From Rebecca billardiae RCC1528 (Eukaryota > Haptophyta): a stretch of 64,000 bases of DNA. Position numbers and translations under genes: made by a program. Shown here in pieces: positions 42,639-55,500 of this stretch; positions within the stretch are counted from its first letter, which is position 1, and the number at the start of each line of letters is the position of its first letter. Location of the stretch: contig OZ251232.1 of NCBI GenBank assembly GCA_965240325.2, positions 558,001 through 622,000 of the forward strand, written 5' to 3'. The notes under the pieces are model-generated. The model did not search any database. It saw only the letters and a program-made list of their open reading frames with translations, and was not told the DNA's origin.

Positions 42639-45600
42639 ATGGAGCCAACGCGTCCACTCGCCGTACTCGCCGCGTTGCTCGCCACCGCGAGCGCACAGGC
42701 GTCGTGGGAGGACGTCGCGCAGCTCGCAGGTAAGTGCATTCACTGAAGCGCGCCCTCGCGCGCCGTGCGTCGGACGCCTCGCCGGTACCTTACGCATATT
42801 GCGCGCGCGCGTGCGCTGCATGCCGTGCAGTTGGTGCATGGACCTCTTCGTCCACTCTGCTCTCGAATGCCGCGCTGGCAACGCCGGTGGTGCTCTCTGA
42901 CGGCACGTGGTGCCTCGAAAGCCCCCAGCTGCGCGACACCCTCTCGCCCCAGGACGTGATCGCCTCCGCAGACGAGCTGATCGCGTGGGAGGGCGGAGAG
43001 ACGCTGGCAGCGTGGAACGTGTACGCGGGCTGCTACGGTGCGCGCCACGCGCGGACGGGTGCGCCCGATGCGCGCTTGGCTCGTGCAATGCTGACGTGCT
43101 TCGGCCCCTCGCCCCCTGGCGCCCGCCCTCACGCAGACGCGCGCCTCGCCTCCGTCGACGTGCTGCCCGCGGCGCCGTCATGGTCTGCCGCACACGCGAG
43201 CTGCCTCGACGACCCGAAGGAACTCGCCACGTGCGACATGGCGTGCGCGGCGCTCGGGCTGGGCTCGTATGCGCCAAACGCGTGCGACGGCGTCACCAAC
43301 CCGTACGCCAACTCGAGCGTGATCGCCCACGCCTCGGGCGCGCAGCTGCAGTCCGCCCTGCAGTCATCCCGCGCCCTCACCTCCTCCGCCTTTGGACTGG
43401 GAGTGTCTCTGCTGCAGTTGCATGGCGCATTTGCCGCGTGGGCGGAGGCGCGTGTTGCGGCGTGCGGGGAGGAGCTGAGTCTGGTGGAGATCATCGACGC
43501 GCAGGACGTCGAGGCGCTCTGGCTGGCTGCCACCTCCGCGCACGCAGCCGCCATCTGCGCCCAGCTGTCGGGTGCGCTGGCACCCCTGGGCGCACAGCTG
43601 GGACACACGCGGGCGGTGCTGCTGCCCGAGCTGGTGGGGGCGATCGATGCAGGGCTGCCGGGCTGGGCGGACGCCGATGCAGTTGAAGACACGCTCGTCA
43701 CCGCCATCGAAGACCTCATCGACCTCGCCGAGCAGCTCGGCAACTGCACCGCCGCCATCGACACCTCCGCCGCGCGTGCCACCATCACCACACACGCCTC
43801 AGCCGTCCTCGCCTCCACGCTCAGCCTGGTGGCGGCGGTTGGCACGCCCGCCACGGAGGCGGACTACGCGCTGCAGCAGTACGCGCTGGAGATGGGCGCG
43901 CAGTACGGATCGATCGCCGCGCTCGTGCTCGCCGCGCTCAGCGCCCGCCGCGTGCACGACGAGGCGAGCACACAGAGCGCCCTCCCCACCGACTGCGCCG
44001 CCCTCGGCAGCCCTGCGCTGACGGAGGGAGGGGGGCATGCGAGTGCTGCGGAGGTGGCGGCGGTGGGCGCGGCGCTGGACCTGCTGCACGAGCCGCTCTC
44101 CGACGTGCTTGCGAGCGTCGACGGCGACACCTCACCCACCGCCAACCCCGCCTGGGCGTCCTGCCTCACCGCCCAGCGCGACGCCGTGTCCCCTCTGGTT
44201 GCTCAGCTGCTGGCGCTCAGCCCGCCCCCCGACTGGCATGGGGCGGCACAGCTGCTGGGGCTGGGACGCTGCCGCGCGCTGCTGCTGCCGGCGGCGCTGC
44301 TCACCGCCACGATGGACGAGGTCTCCACCGACGGCGCCGTCCTCACCACGCCCCTCACCCTCGACGCCCCCTCCGCCCTGCTGCTCCTCGCCTCCGACCT
44401 CTCCGCCGCCCGTGTGGGCGATCTCCCCGACGCCCTTCTGTTCGACGTGGGCAACGGGGTGCTGCAGCTGCTCGACCCCATGGCGGAGGGGGCCGGCGGG
44501 AGGCGGAGGAGGAGGCTGGCAACGTGCGACGCGGGACTATGCGGCGTGGACGTCAAGTGCAACGACGGTGTCTACGCGGCTGTGGGCATCGGCAGCTACT
44601 CGCCCTCTGGCGATTGTGGCGAGTACGCGTGCACCAACAGGCTCGACGCGTGCGCAGAAGGTGCGTACCCAAACGTAGTCTCATCGAGCACGGCCTACAT
44701 CTCGGCGGGCGGCGGCATCGATCAATGCGAGTTTGCATGTGCGCCAGCTGGGCACTGGGCATCTTGGGACTTCTACCCGTCCGGCTACTGCGGCAATCTC
44801 GGGACCTGCTGCTTGCCGTGCTTCCCCGCCTGGTACGGCACCTACTCACCCGCCAACGACAACGACTTCATCCACTGCAGCAATGCAGTCGGCGAGTTGA
44901 TGGTAGACTTTTCCTACACAGCCATCGCGCATGGCGACGCCGACTGCCCATTCACATGCCTCAAGCTCGACCACTACAAGTCTGGCAACGAGTGCGTGCC
45001 CGTGCCCCTCGGCTCCTACTCCCCCGCCTCGGACAACGCGCTGTACCCGTGCACGCCGGACGCGGCAGCATGGCTGCCCTCGGGTCTGTACGCGTTCACC
45101 TCAGCGGGGGGCGGGCTGGACAACTGCACGGCCACGTGGCGCACGCAGGCGTACGCGCGGCTGCCGAGCCACCACCCGGCGGCGTACGCGCTCGACTCCT
45201 TCACCGCCGAGCTGTGGCTCAAGACCTCCGCCCCCCTCGGCAGCAGCCCCACCTCCGTCCTGGGCGTGCTGCAGGCGTGGTTCATCTCGGCCGCCGAGAT
45301 TGACCCTGGCTGCGTGTCGCTCGGGCTGCACCACGCGTGGCTGGCGTCGGAGCTGCCGCGCTCGCACGAGCTGTCGAGCTCCGCGTGCAGCCCGATCGCG
45401 CCCGACGAGTGGCACCACCTCGCCGTCGCCGGCGCCCTCCAGCCCGCCCCTCCCAGCGGCGGCCCTGCCCCCCTGGACGTGTGCTACTACTGGGATGGCA
45501 CCCGGCTGGGGTGTGTGCGCACGGCTGCCTTCATCGTGGACGTGCCCGCGCTCATCGCGCAGATCGTGGCGGCGGGGGAGGAGGGCGGCGCGGGCAACGC

Positions 45601-48600
45601 CACGCTGTTTGTGGGCGGCACCAACGGGTACGAGTCCGACGGCTTCCCCTCGGGCTTCTTCGTCGGCTCCATCGACGAGGTGCGCGTGTGGGGCCGTCCG
45701 CTGCAGAGCGCAGAGCTGGGCTGGGCGCGCACCGAGCTGGCGAGGGCGAGTGACTGCGCGCGCGGCGGGGAGCCGTGCGGCGGGGGCTGCCTGCCGCAGT
45801 GCGCGGAGGGCACGGCGCGCGACGAGCCGACGTGCGAGTGCGTGTGCTCCGCCACGGACGAGCCGCTCCAGCCCCTCGCCCACGCCCTCGGCCGCTGCGC
45901 CCCCGCCTGCCCCGCCACCACGCTCGCTTCAAGTGACGGCGTGTGCGGCTGCGCTGAGGATGAGCAGCTGACGTGGAGGGGGCGCTATGTCGCCATCGCC
46001 ACGGTGGACGCGTCAGCGGCGGGCGCGGAGGCGGCGGACGTGCTGCCCGACGAGGACACCGACCCGACCTCGCGCTGCTGGGGCTGCGACCCCACCGCCG
46101 ACAGCCTCGGCCTGGCGGAGGTGGCGGTGTACGACACAGCGGGCGCGCCCATCTCAGTGCTCGGCTGCGCCGAGCGGGGCGCGGGCGGGGTGGCACACCT
46201 CGATGCGGACGGCGTGACGCAGTGCGCCGCGCTGTACGACGGGGACCTCGGCCGCTCGGCGGGCGCCCAGATGCTCGGCGTGGACGCGGGGCTGCTCGGC
46301 ATCGTCCTCGACCTCGGCGCCGACCGCGACATCGGCGCCATCGCCGTGGTCAACTACAACGCGCCCTTCCAACGCGCGCGCGGCGTGCGGCGCGCGCACG
46401 TCTTCATCACGGGCGGCGCGGCGGCGGCGTCGCGCGCGGACTTTGGGGCGGTGTTCGCGCAGCGGCAGGGCGTGGCGGAGGGCGGCGTGACGCTGCCCGT
46501 CGGCGCAGTCGGCGACGCCGAGCTCGCCGCGGGCGCGGGCACGCTCACACTCGACGACCGCAACCTGACGCGCTCGAGCGCGGCGCCGCTGCGGTGCGTG
46601 CCGTGCGGCGCGGACGCGGCCGGCTCGGCGGGCGGCGGCGTGCGCGGGCGCACGCGGCGCGAGCACTGCGGCTGCCTGCCCTCGCTCGAGTGGGACGCCT
46701 CCGCCTCCGCCTGCGTCGCCAAGCCCGACACCCTCAGCGCCCCCGCCGTGGACGTCCCGGCGGGCAGCGTGCCGCACGGCACTCGGCTCAGCCTGAGCAT
46801 CCCGGCAGCGCAGGCGGCCGCGGGGGCGCGCGTGCTGTACACGCTGGATGGGCGGCCGCCCACGCCCATGCACGCGGTGGAGTACGACGCGGAGGCGGGC
46901 GTGGTGCTCAGCTCGAGCGGCGAGGTGAGCACACCGCTGCTCGAGTACACGCTGCGCGCAGTGAGCGTGCGTGCAGCCGAGCTGCCGTCAGCTGAGCTGA
47001 GCGCTGCCTACACGGTCTACAACCTTCCGCCGCCCAGCCCGCCGCCCCCGCCGCCCAGCCCGCCGCCGAGCCCGCCGCCGAGCCCGCCGCCACCGAGCTC
47101 GCCGCCCGCCGCGCCGCCACACCCGCCGCCCAGCCCGCCACCGAGTCCGCCGCCCAGCCCGCCGCCCAGCCCGCCGCCGCGGCCGCCGCCCAGCCCGCCG
47201 CCCAGCCCGCCGCCCCGCCCGCCGCCCTCGCCGCCGCCCTCGCCGCCGCCACTCCCGCCGCCGCTCCCGCCGCCCTCGCCGCCGCCGCCCTCGCCGCCGC
47301 CCTCGCCGCCGCCCGGCCGCGCGCTCCAGCTCGCCTTCACCCTCGCGCTCGAGCCCGCGGACTGGACCGCCGAGCGCGAGACCGCGCTCCGCACCGCGCT
47401 GGCCGCGCAGGCAGGCGTCCAAGTCTCGCAGGTGCGCGTGCTCGCGGTGGCGGCGGGCTCGCTCGTCATTTCCGTCGAGGTGTTCGCGCTCGAGACGGAC
47501 GGGAACGTGCTCGGCGCGCTGGACGGGCTGAGCGCGGAGGCGGTGCAGACGGCGCTCGTGCTGCCGGAGCCGCCCGTCTTCGCGTTCACCAACCTGCCGC
47601 CGTCGTCGCCGCCGCCCAGCCCGCCGCGCGCCGTCGCCGCCGGCGGCGGTGACGGCGGCGACGACGACGACGACGACGACGATGGCGCAGGCGACGGTGT
47701 CGCCACATTGCTCACGGCCAACGGCACAGCCAACGGCACGTTTGCCGAGGACTTTGGGCAGCAGCTCGGCGTGAGCGCGGAGGAGGGCGTGGGCATCCTG
47801 GCCGCCCTGTGCCTCGGCGCGTGCTGCTGCTTCCTCGCCCTCCCCCTCGCTTGGTGGGTCCGAGGGCGGCTCAGCAGCCGGCGCATGCGCGCGGACGCGG
47901 CCGGCGGCGCCAAGGCGTCGGGGGCGCTCGGCTCGTCGCTCCAGCTGGACAAGAGCGGCTTCGGCTCGCCCACGATCTCCTCCCTCGGGCTGTCCGCCGG
48001 GCTGAGCGAGCTCGAGGAAGCGCACGAGCTGAGAGCGGCCATGGGCAGCGGAGGAGGCGGAGGCAGCGGGCTGTCGGGTGGCTCTGGTGTGGGCGAGGAC
48101 TTTGCACGCGCACTCACGGGAGCCAAGGGCGGGCACTCGCCGCACGCCGCCTCGCCGCAGCACCAGCCGCACCCGGGCGCCGCGCCCCGCCCCGCGCCCC
48201 TGAGCAGCTCGCTCAGCTCCATGTCCGTGATGGACCGCATGCTGCCGCCCCCGCCCGCCGAGATCTGGGCGCAGCTCAGCGCGGGCTCGTCACTCGGCTC
48301 GTGCGACAGCGGCGCGGCGGCCGAGGCGATGGCGGCGCACCGCTTCTCGCCGGCCGCGAGTGCGGCGCGGCCCGACCCACAGCCGGGCCGCGCGCACGCG
48401 GCAGCGGCCGAGCACGGCTGGTCTGCCGGCCCGCGCGGCGCGGCGGCGCACCCGAGCGCCGCCTCAGCCTCCGACCCGGGCGCTGACCCGGGCGCTGTGG
48501 TGTTGCATCTGCGCGCATCGCCGCCGCCGCGGTCCGGAGGGCGCACGCCGCCCTCGGACGGGCCGGCCTACTCGCCCGCGGAGGTGGCGATGGCGCCGCG

Positions 48601-49132
48601 CGCACCGCCGCACGCGCCGCGCGGCGGGGCGACGCCGGCCGCGCAGCCGCCGCCGCCGCCCCGCGGCACGCCGCCCTCCGCGCCGCACGAGGATGCGCAC
48701 ACCGCAGCCGCCACCAAGATACAGTCAGCGTACCGGCGGCACTCGGGCGGCGAGGATGGCGCGCGCGCCGACGACACGTCGTACGCCGCGGGCGCGGCCG
48801 TGTGGCTCGCCCCGCTGCTCACGACGGCGCGGAGCTTCGTCGCCGGCGGCAGCAGCGGTCTGGGCTCCTTCACAGGCCGGGGCTGGGCGGAGCAGCTGCC
48901 GCCGCAGCAGCCGTCGGCCGCGGCCGCGCTCGCGCAGGTGCAGCAGCCGCAGCCCCGCCGGCAGCACGGTGATGCGGACGATTACCACGGAGCCGCACCT
49001 TTCCCCGGACACGGCGATCAGCCCCACGGTGCCACGCCAGGGGCTGACGGCACCTCCCGCGGGGCCGCGGGATTCCAAGGCGAGGCGGCTGCGGGCGACG
49101 GCCGGCTCCGGTCCCTCCGGCTGAGCGCATGA
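42639..49132 (+). CDS. Multi-domain type I membrane glycoprotein with Pro-rich stalk and IQ-motif tail (surface protein 1)
   Basis: Exon 1 (42639-42729) encodes a signal peptide, MEPTRPLAVLAALLATASAQA; intron 42730-42830 has the canonical donor GTAAGT; exon 2 runs to 49132, total 2,130 residues. Residues about 30-590 are mostly helical with few cysteines. About 595-775 is Cys-rich, with GIGSYSPSGDCGEYACTN, as in the neighbouring genes. About 800-1000 looks like a LamG/concanavalin fold (FTAELWLKTSAPLG, SIDEVRVWGRPL). About 1080-1230 is discoidin-like (GLAEVAVYDTAGAPI). About 1333-1427 resembles the chitobiase/hexosaminidase C-terminal module (VLYTLDGRPPTP). A (SPPP)n stalk at about 1429-1527, a globular membrane-proximal domain and one TM (about 1681-1705, GILAALCLGACCCFLALPLAWW) follow. 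The 425-residue tail holds an IQ motif, TKIQSAYRRHSGG. An adhesion or wall-linked receptor is inferred. Confidence 0.8.
47026..47325 (+). repeat. (SPPP)n-coding stalk repeat of surface protein 1
   Basis: CCGCCCAGC/CCGCCCTCG-type repeats encode SPPP and SPPPSPPP units, an extensin/pherophorin-like hydroxyproline-rich segment. Confidence 0.85.
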
Positions 49133-49562
49133 AGCAGCGGGGCCGTCTGAGTAGCTGGGCCTTCGGGTCATCTGCCGTACTGTACTGATCGCGCTGGTCT
49201 GAGTCTCGAACCTTAGCTGGTGCACGCAGGCTGACACCGGCATATGAAATGCATTACTGCCCTCGGGAGTTAGCAGGACGCCTCGATCCTAGGCTGAGCA
49301 TGAAGGCCGCGGGAGAAGGGGCGAGCATCCACGGCATGATCGGCAAGCGTCTGCTCGCCGCGTACGCATGGCGCTGCAAGAGATCTGGGCGCCCCGCCCC
49401 CAACCATGACGCCAAGCCGCGCGGCGTGGCGTTCGTCATGGGCGACGCCCGTCCTCCGTGGCGAAAATGGTCCGGGTGGCCCCAAATCAAGCCCGGATGC
49501 CGCGGCTGATGGAAGGCGGGAAGCGCACCAACCACCGAGCAGCTTGCAGCTTGCGAGCTGAG
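49133..49562. other. Spacer and upstream region of surface protein 2
   Basis: 430 bp between tandem surface-protein genes. The frame of the next gene is open from 49458 with an ATG at 49467, but the signal peptide begins at 49563. The last about 60 bp share a block with the upstream region of the convergent paralogue. Confidence 0.55.
49511..49540 (+). promoter_or_regulatory. Conserved upstream block (surface protein 2 copy)
   Basis: GGAAGGCGGGAAGCGCACCA followed by ACCACCGAGC, 23 bp before the ATG. It matches the sense strand of 61380-61352 upstream of the paralogue with about one difference in 29. GGCGGGAA resembles an E2F half-site. Confidence 0.55.
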
Positions 49563-52500
49563 ATGGTGCCGCCCGGCCGCCGCTCCACGGCGACGCGCAC
49601 CGCGCTCGCCGCGTGGATCTTCACGCTGCCGGCCGCGCTCGGCGCGTGCACGCCGGGCGCATGCACTGAGAACGTGTACTGCGCCGACGGCGATGTCCTC
49701 ACGCCCGTCGGCGTCGGCTCGTACTCGCCCGCGGGCGACTGCGCGCTGTACGCGTGCACGACCAAGCCAACAGCGTGCGCGGCCTCGGTTGCCTACGAAA
49801 ACGCGGTCGACTCGGAGATCGCGTACGTGTCCGATGGGGCCGGTGGCTCGGATTCATGCGACTGGGCATGCGCGCCCGGCGGCCACGTGCTCGGCGGCGA
49901 GGGCCAGCCGCACCCCGGGACGGGCTGCATTGCGTGCCGGCTGACGGTGCAGTACTACTACTCGCTGCCGCTCGAGAACGAGGAGTACACGTGCGACTTC
50001 TCGTGGCCGCCGCCCGAGTGGAGCAACGTGTGGATCGACCCAACCTACGCTGGCAACGACTCGCCCCAGTGCAAGCTCGCGTGCATCGACGGCTCGCCCA
50101 TGCCCTCGTGCCTCCCATCGCCCATGCCACCGCCACAGTCGCCGCCGCCGGCGCCACCGCGGCCTCCCAGCGCGCCGCCGGCGCCACCGTCGCCTCCAAC
50201 GCCGCCTTCGCCGCCTCATCCGCCGCCGTCGAGCCCGCCGCCGCGCCCGCCGCCATCGCCTCTGCCGTCCGCGCCACCGTCCCCGCCGCCAGCACCGCCG
50301 CCGTCGCCGCCGCCGGCACCGCCGCCCTCGCCGCTGCCGCTACCGCCACCATCGCCACCGCCCTCACCACCGCCGTGGCCTCCGCCGTCGTTACCACCGT
50401 TACCACCACCATCGCTGCCGCCTTCGGCGCCGCCCACGCCACCACCGTCACCGCCGCTGTCACCGCCGCCAACGCCGCCACCATCGCCACCGCCGCACGC
50501 GCCGCCCGAGCCACCACCATCTCCGCCGCCGAGCCTGCCCCCCTCACCGCCACCGAGGCCACCGCCCTCACCTCCGTCACCATCCCCACCGTCATCGCCA
50601 CCGTCGCCACCACCATCGCCACCACCGTCGCTGCCGCCACTGCCACCGCCATCGCCGCCACCGTCGCCTCCCCCACAGCCGCCGCCGTCCCCGCCGCCGT
50701 CGCCGCCGCCGCGACTTCCGCCCTTGCCCCCACCGACCCCGCCGCCATCGCCGCCACCGTCGCCTTCCCCACAGCGGCCGCCGTCCCCGCCGCCGTCGCC
50801 GCCGCCACGACTTCCGCCCTCGCCCCCACCGACCCCGCCGCCATCGCCGCCACCGGCCCCGCCCCCGCAGCTACCGCCATCGCCGCCCCCCTCGCCGCCA
50901 CCAACGACCCCGCCGCAACCACCGCCACTGCCGCCGCCAGTGCCACCACCGTCGCCACCGCCACAGCTGCCGCCAATACCGCCGCCCTCGCCGCCGCCCT
51001 CGCCGCCGCCCTCGCCGCCGCCCTCTCCACCGCCACCACCAACGTCTCCACCACCTGCGCCGCCGCCTTCACCGCCGCCAGCGCCGCCGCCATCGTCGCC
51101 GCCGAGTCCGCCGCCATCACCGCCGCCCTCGCCGCCGCCCTCGCCGCCGCCCTCTCCACCGCCGCCACCAACATCCCCACCACCTGCGCCGCCGCCTTCA
51201 CCGCCGCCAGCGCCGCCGCCATCGTCGCCGCCGAGTCCGCCGCCATCACCGCCGCCCTCGCCGCCGCCCTCGCCGCCGCCCTCTCCACCGCCGCCACCAA
51301 CGTCCCCACCACCTGCGCCGCCGCCTTCACCGCCGCCAGCGCCGCCGCCATCATCGCCGCCGAGTCCGCCGCCATCACTGCCGCCCTCGGCACCGCCATT
51401 GCCACCGCCGACCTCACCGCCATCTCCACCGCCCTCACCGCCGCCACAGCCACCACCACGGCCTCCGCCGCTGCCGCCCCCGCAGCAACCACCGACACCA
51501 CCCCCAATCCCACCGCCCTCGCCGCCACCGAGTCACCCGCCCACACCACCACCCTCGCCCCCACCCGAATCACCGCCATCGCCGCCGCCGTCGTCACCGC
51601 CATCACAGCCTCCTCATCCGCCACCGACGCCACCGCCGAGCCCACCGCCGAGCCCTCCGCCGTCGTCGCCGCCGTCCCAGCCGCCACACCCGCCACCATC
51701 ACCACCGCCATCGCCACCGCCGAGCCCTCCGCCGTCGTTGCCACCATCACAGCCTCCGCGTCCGCCACCTCCATCGCCGCCGAGCCCACCGCCAAGCCCG
51801 CCGCCGTCGTCACCGCCATCACAGCCGCCACACCCGCCACCGTCACCACCGCCATCGCCGCCGCCGAGCCCACCGCCGTCGTTGCCACCATCACAGCCTC
51901 CACGTCCGCCACCTCCACCGCCGCCGAGCCCACCGCCAAGCCCGCCGCCGTCGTCACCACCATCACAGCCGCCACAGCCGCCACCGTCACCACCGCCATC
52001 GCCGCCACCGAGCCCTCCGCCGTCGTTGCCACCATCACAGCCGCCGCTCCCGCCACCTCCACCGCCGCCGAGCCCACCGCCAAGCCCGCCGCCGTCGTCA
52101 CCGCCATCACAGCCGCCACAGCCGCCACCGTCACCACCGCCATCGCCGCCACCGAGCCCACCGCCGTCGCCGCTGCCGTCACAGCCACCGCACCCGCCAC
52201 CATCACCACCGCCATCGCCGCCACCGAGCCCTCCGCCGTCGTTGCCACCATCACAGCCGCCGCTCCCGCCACCTCCACCGCCGCCGAGCCCACCGCCAAG
52301 CCCGCCGCCGTCGTCACCGCCATCACAGCCGCCACAGCCGCCACCGTCACCACCGCCATCGCCGCCACCGAGCCCACCGCCGTCGCCGCTGCCGTCACAG
52401 CCGCCGCACCCGCCACCATCACCACCGCCATCGCCGCCACCGAGCCCTCCGCCGTCGTTGCCACCATCACAGCCTCCGCTCCCGCCACCTCCACCGCCGC

Positions 52501-55500
52501 CGAGCCCACCGCCAAGCCCGCCGCCGTCGTCACCGCCATCACAGCCGCCACAGCCGCCACCGTCACCACCGCCATCGCCGCCGCCGAGCCCACCGCCGTC
52601 GTTGCCACCATCACAGCCTCCGCGTCCGCCACCTCCACCGCCGCCGAGCCCACCGCCAAGCCCGCCGCCGTCGTCACCGCCATCACAGCCGCCACAGCCG
52701 CCACCATCACCACCGCCATCGCCGCCGCCGAGCCCACCGCCGTCGCCGCTGCCGTCACAGCAGCCGCACCCGCCACCATCACCACCGCCATCGCCGCCAC
52801 CGAGCCCTCCGCCGTCATTGCCACCATCACAGCCTCCGCTTCCGCCACCTCCACCGCCGCCGAGCCCACCGCCAAGCCCGCCGCCGTCGTCACCGCCATC
52901 ACAGCCGCCACAGCCGCCACCGTCACCACCGCCATCGCCGCCACCGAGCCCTCCGCCGTCGTTGCCACCATCACAGCCTCCGCTTCCGCCACCTCCACCG
53001 CCGCCGAGCCCACCGCCAAGCCCGCCGCCGTCGTCACTGCCATCACAGCCGCCACAGCCGCCACCGTCACCACCGCCATCGCCGCCACCGAGCCCACCGC
53101 CGTCGCCGCTGCCGTCACAGCCGCCGCACCCGCCACCATCACCACCGCCATCGCCGCCACCGAGCCCTCCGCCGTCGTTGCCACCATCACAGCCTCCGCT
53201 CCCGCCACCTCCACCGCCGCCGAGCCCACCGCCAAGCCCGCCGCCGTCGTCACCGCCATCACAGCCGCCACAGCCGCCACCGTCACCACCGCCATCGCCG
53301 CCACCGAGCCCTCCGCCGTCGTTGCCACCATCACAGCCTCCGCTTCCGCCACCTCCACCGCCGCCGAGCCCACCGCCAAGCCCGCCGCCGTCGTCACTGC
53401 CATCACAGCCGCCACAGCCGCCACCGTCACCACCGCCATCGCCGCCACCGAGCCCACCGCCGTCGCCGCTGCCGTCACAGCCGCCGCACCCGCCACCATC
53501 ACCACCGCCATCGCCGCCACCGAGCCCTCCGCCGTCGTTGCCACCATCACAGCCTCCGCTCCCGCCACCTCCACCGCCGCCGAGCCCACCGCCAAGCCCG
53601 CCGCCGTCGTCACCGCCATCACAGCCGCCACAGCCGCCACCGTCACCACCGCCATCGCCGCCGCCGAGCCCACCGCCGTCGTTGCCACCATCACAGCCTC
53701 CGCGTCCGCCACCTCCACCGCCGCCGAGCCCACCGCCAAGCCCGCCGCCGTCGTCACCGCCATCACAGCCGCCACAGCCGCCACCATCACCACCGCCATC
53801 GCCGCCGCCGAGCCCACCGCCGTCGCCGCTGCCGTCACAGCCGCCGCACCCGCCACCATCACCACCGCCATCGCCGCCACCGAGCCCTCCGCCGTCATTG
53901 CCACCATCACAGCCTCCGCTTCCGCCACCTCCACCGCCGCCGAGCCCACCGCCAAGCCCGCCGCCGTCGTCACCGCCATCACAACCGCCACAGCCGCCAC
54001 CGTCACCACCGCCATCGCCGCCGCCGAGCCCACCGCCGTCGTTGCCACCATCACAGCCGCCGCTCCCGCCGCCTCCACCGCCGCCGAGCCCACCGCCAAG
54101 CCCGCCGCCGTCGTCACCGCCATCACAGCCGCCACAGCCGCCACCGTCACCACCGCCATCGCCGCCGCCGAGCCCACCGCCGTCGTTGCCACCATCACAG
54201 CCGCCGCTCCCGCCGCCTCCACCGCCGCCGAGCCCACCGCCAAGCCCGCCGCCGTCGTCACCGCCATCACAGCCGCCACAGCCGCCACCGTCACCACCGC
54301 CATCGCCGCCGCCGAGCCCACCGCCGTCGTTGCCACCATCACAGCCGCCGCTCCCGCCGCCTCCACCGCCGCCGAGCCCACCGCCAAGCCCGCCGCCGTC
54401 GTCACCGCCATCACAGCCGCCACAGCCGCCACCGTCACCACCGCCATCGCCGCCGCCGAGCCCGCCGCCGTCGCCACTGCCGTCACAGCCGCCGCACCCG
54501 CCACCGTCACCACCGCCATCGCCGCCACCGAGCCCTCCGCCGTCGTTGCCACCATCACAGCCTCCGCTTCCGCCACCTCCACCGCCGCCGAGCCCACCGC
54601 CAAGCCCACCGCCGTCGTCACCGCCATCACAGCCGCCACAGCCGCCACCGTCGTCACCGCCATCGCCGCCGCCGAGCCCACCGCCGTCGCCGCTGCCGTC
54701 ACAGCCGCCGCACCCGCCACCGTCACCACCGCCATCGCCGCCGCCAAGCCCACCGCCGTCGCCGCTGCCGTCACAGCAGCCGTACCCGCCACCATCACCA
54801 CCGCCATCGCCACCGCCGAGCCCACCGCCGTCGTTGCCACCGTCACAGCCGCCACACCCGCCACCAACGTCACCGCCAAGCTCACCGCCATCGCCCTTTC
54901 TGTCTCCGCCACCATCGCCGCCACCATCATTACCGCCATCAACACCGCCGCCGTCGCCACCACCGCAGATGCCACCAGCGCCCCCGCCGTCGCCACTGCC
55001 ATCGCTGTTACCACCGCCACCGCTGACACCCCCATCGAGGCCACCATCAGCGCAACCGCAGCCTTCGCCCTTGCAGCCGCCGTGGCCGCCATCTTCGACA
55101 CCGCCTTCTCCGCCAATGCCGCCACCGCCGCTGCCACCACCATCAGCACCACCGTCGTCGGCAACCCCGCCGCTGCAGCCCGCACCGCCAGCGGCGCCAT
55201 CACAGTCGTCCCCGCCAGCAGGGCTGCCGACACCTCCGCCTTCACAGCCACCAACGCCACCGCCGCGGCTGCCGCCGCCTCTGCCGCCGTCGGCACCTCC
55301 GTCGCAGCCGTCCACGTCGCCGCCGCATCTACCGCCATCATCGCCGCCGATGCTACCACCATCGCGTCCACCCTTGGCGCCACCGCCGCCGCTGTCGCCA
55401 TCGCCACCATCGTCGCCACCGCCACGGACGCCACCACCGCCACCGCCGCCATCGTCACCTCCAGGGGCGCCTCCTCTCCAGATGCCGCCATCGCCACCGC

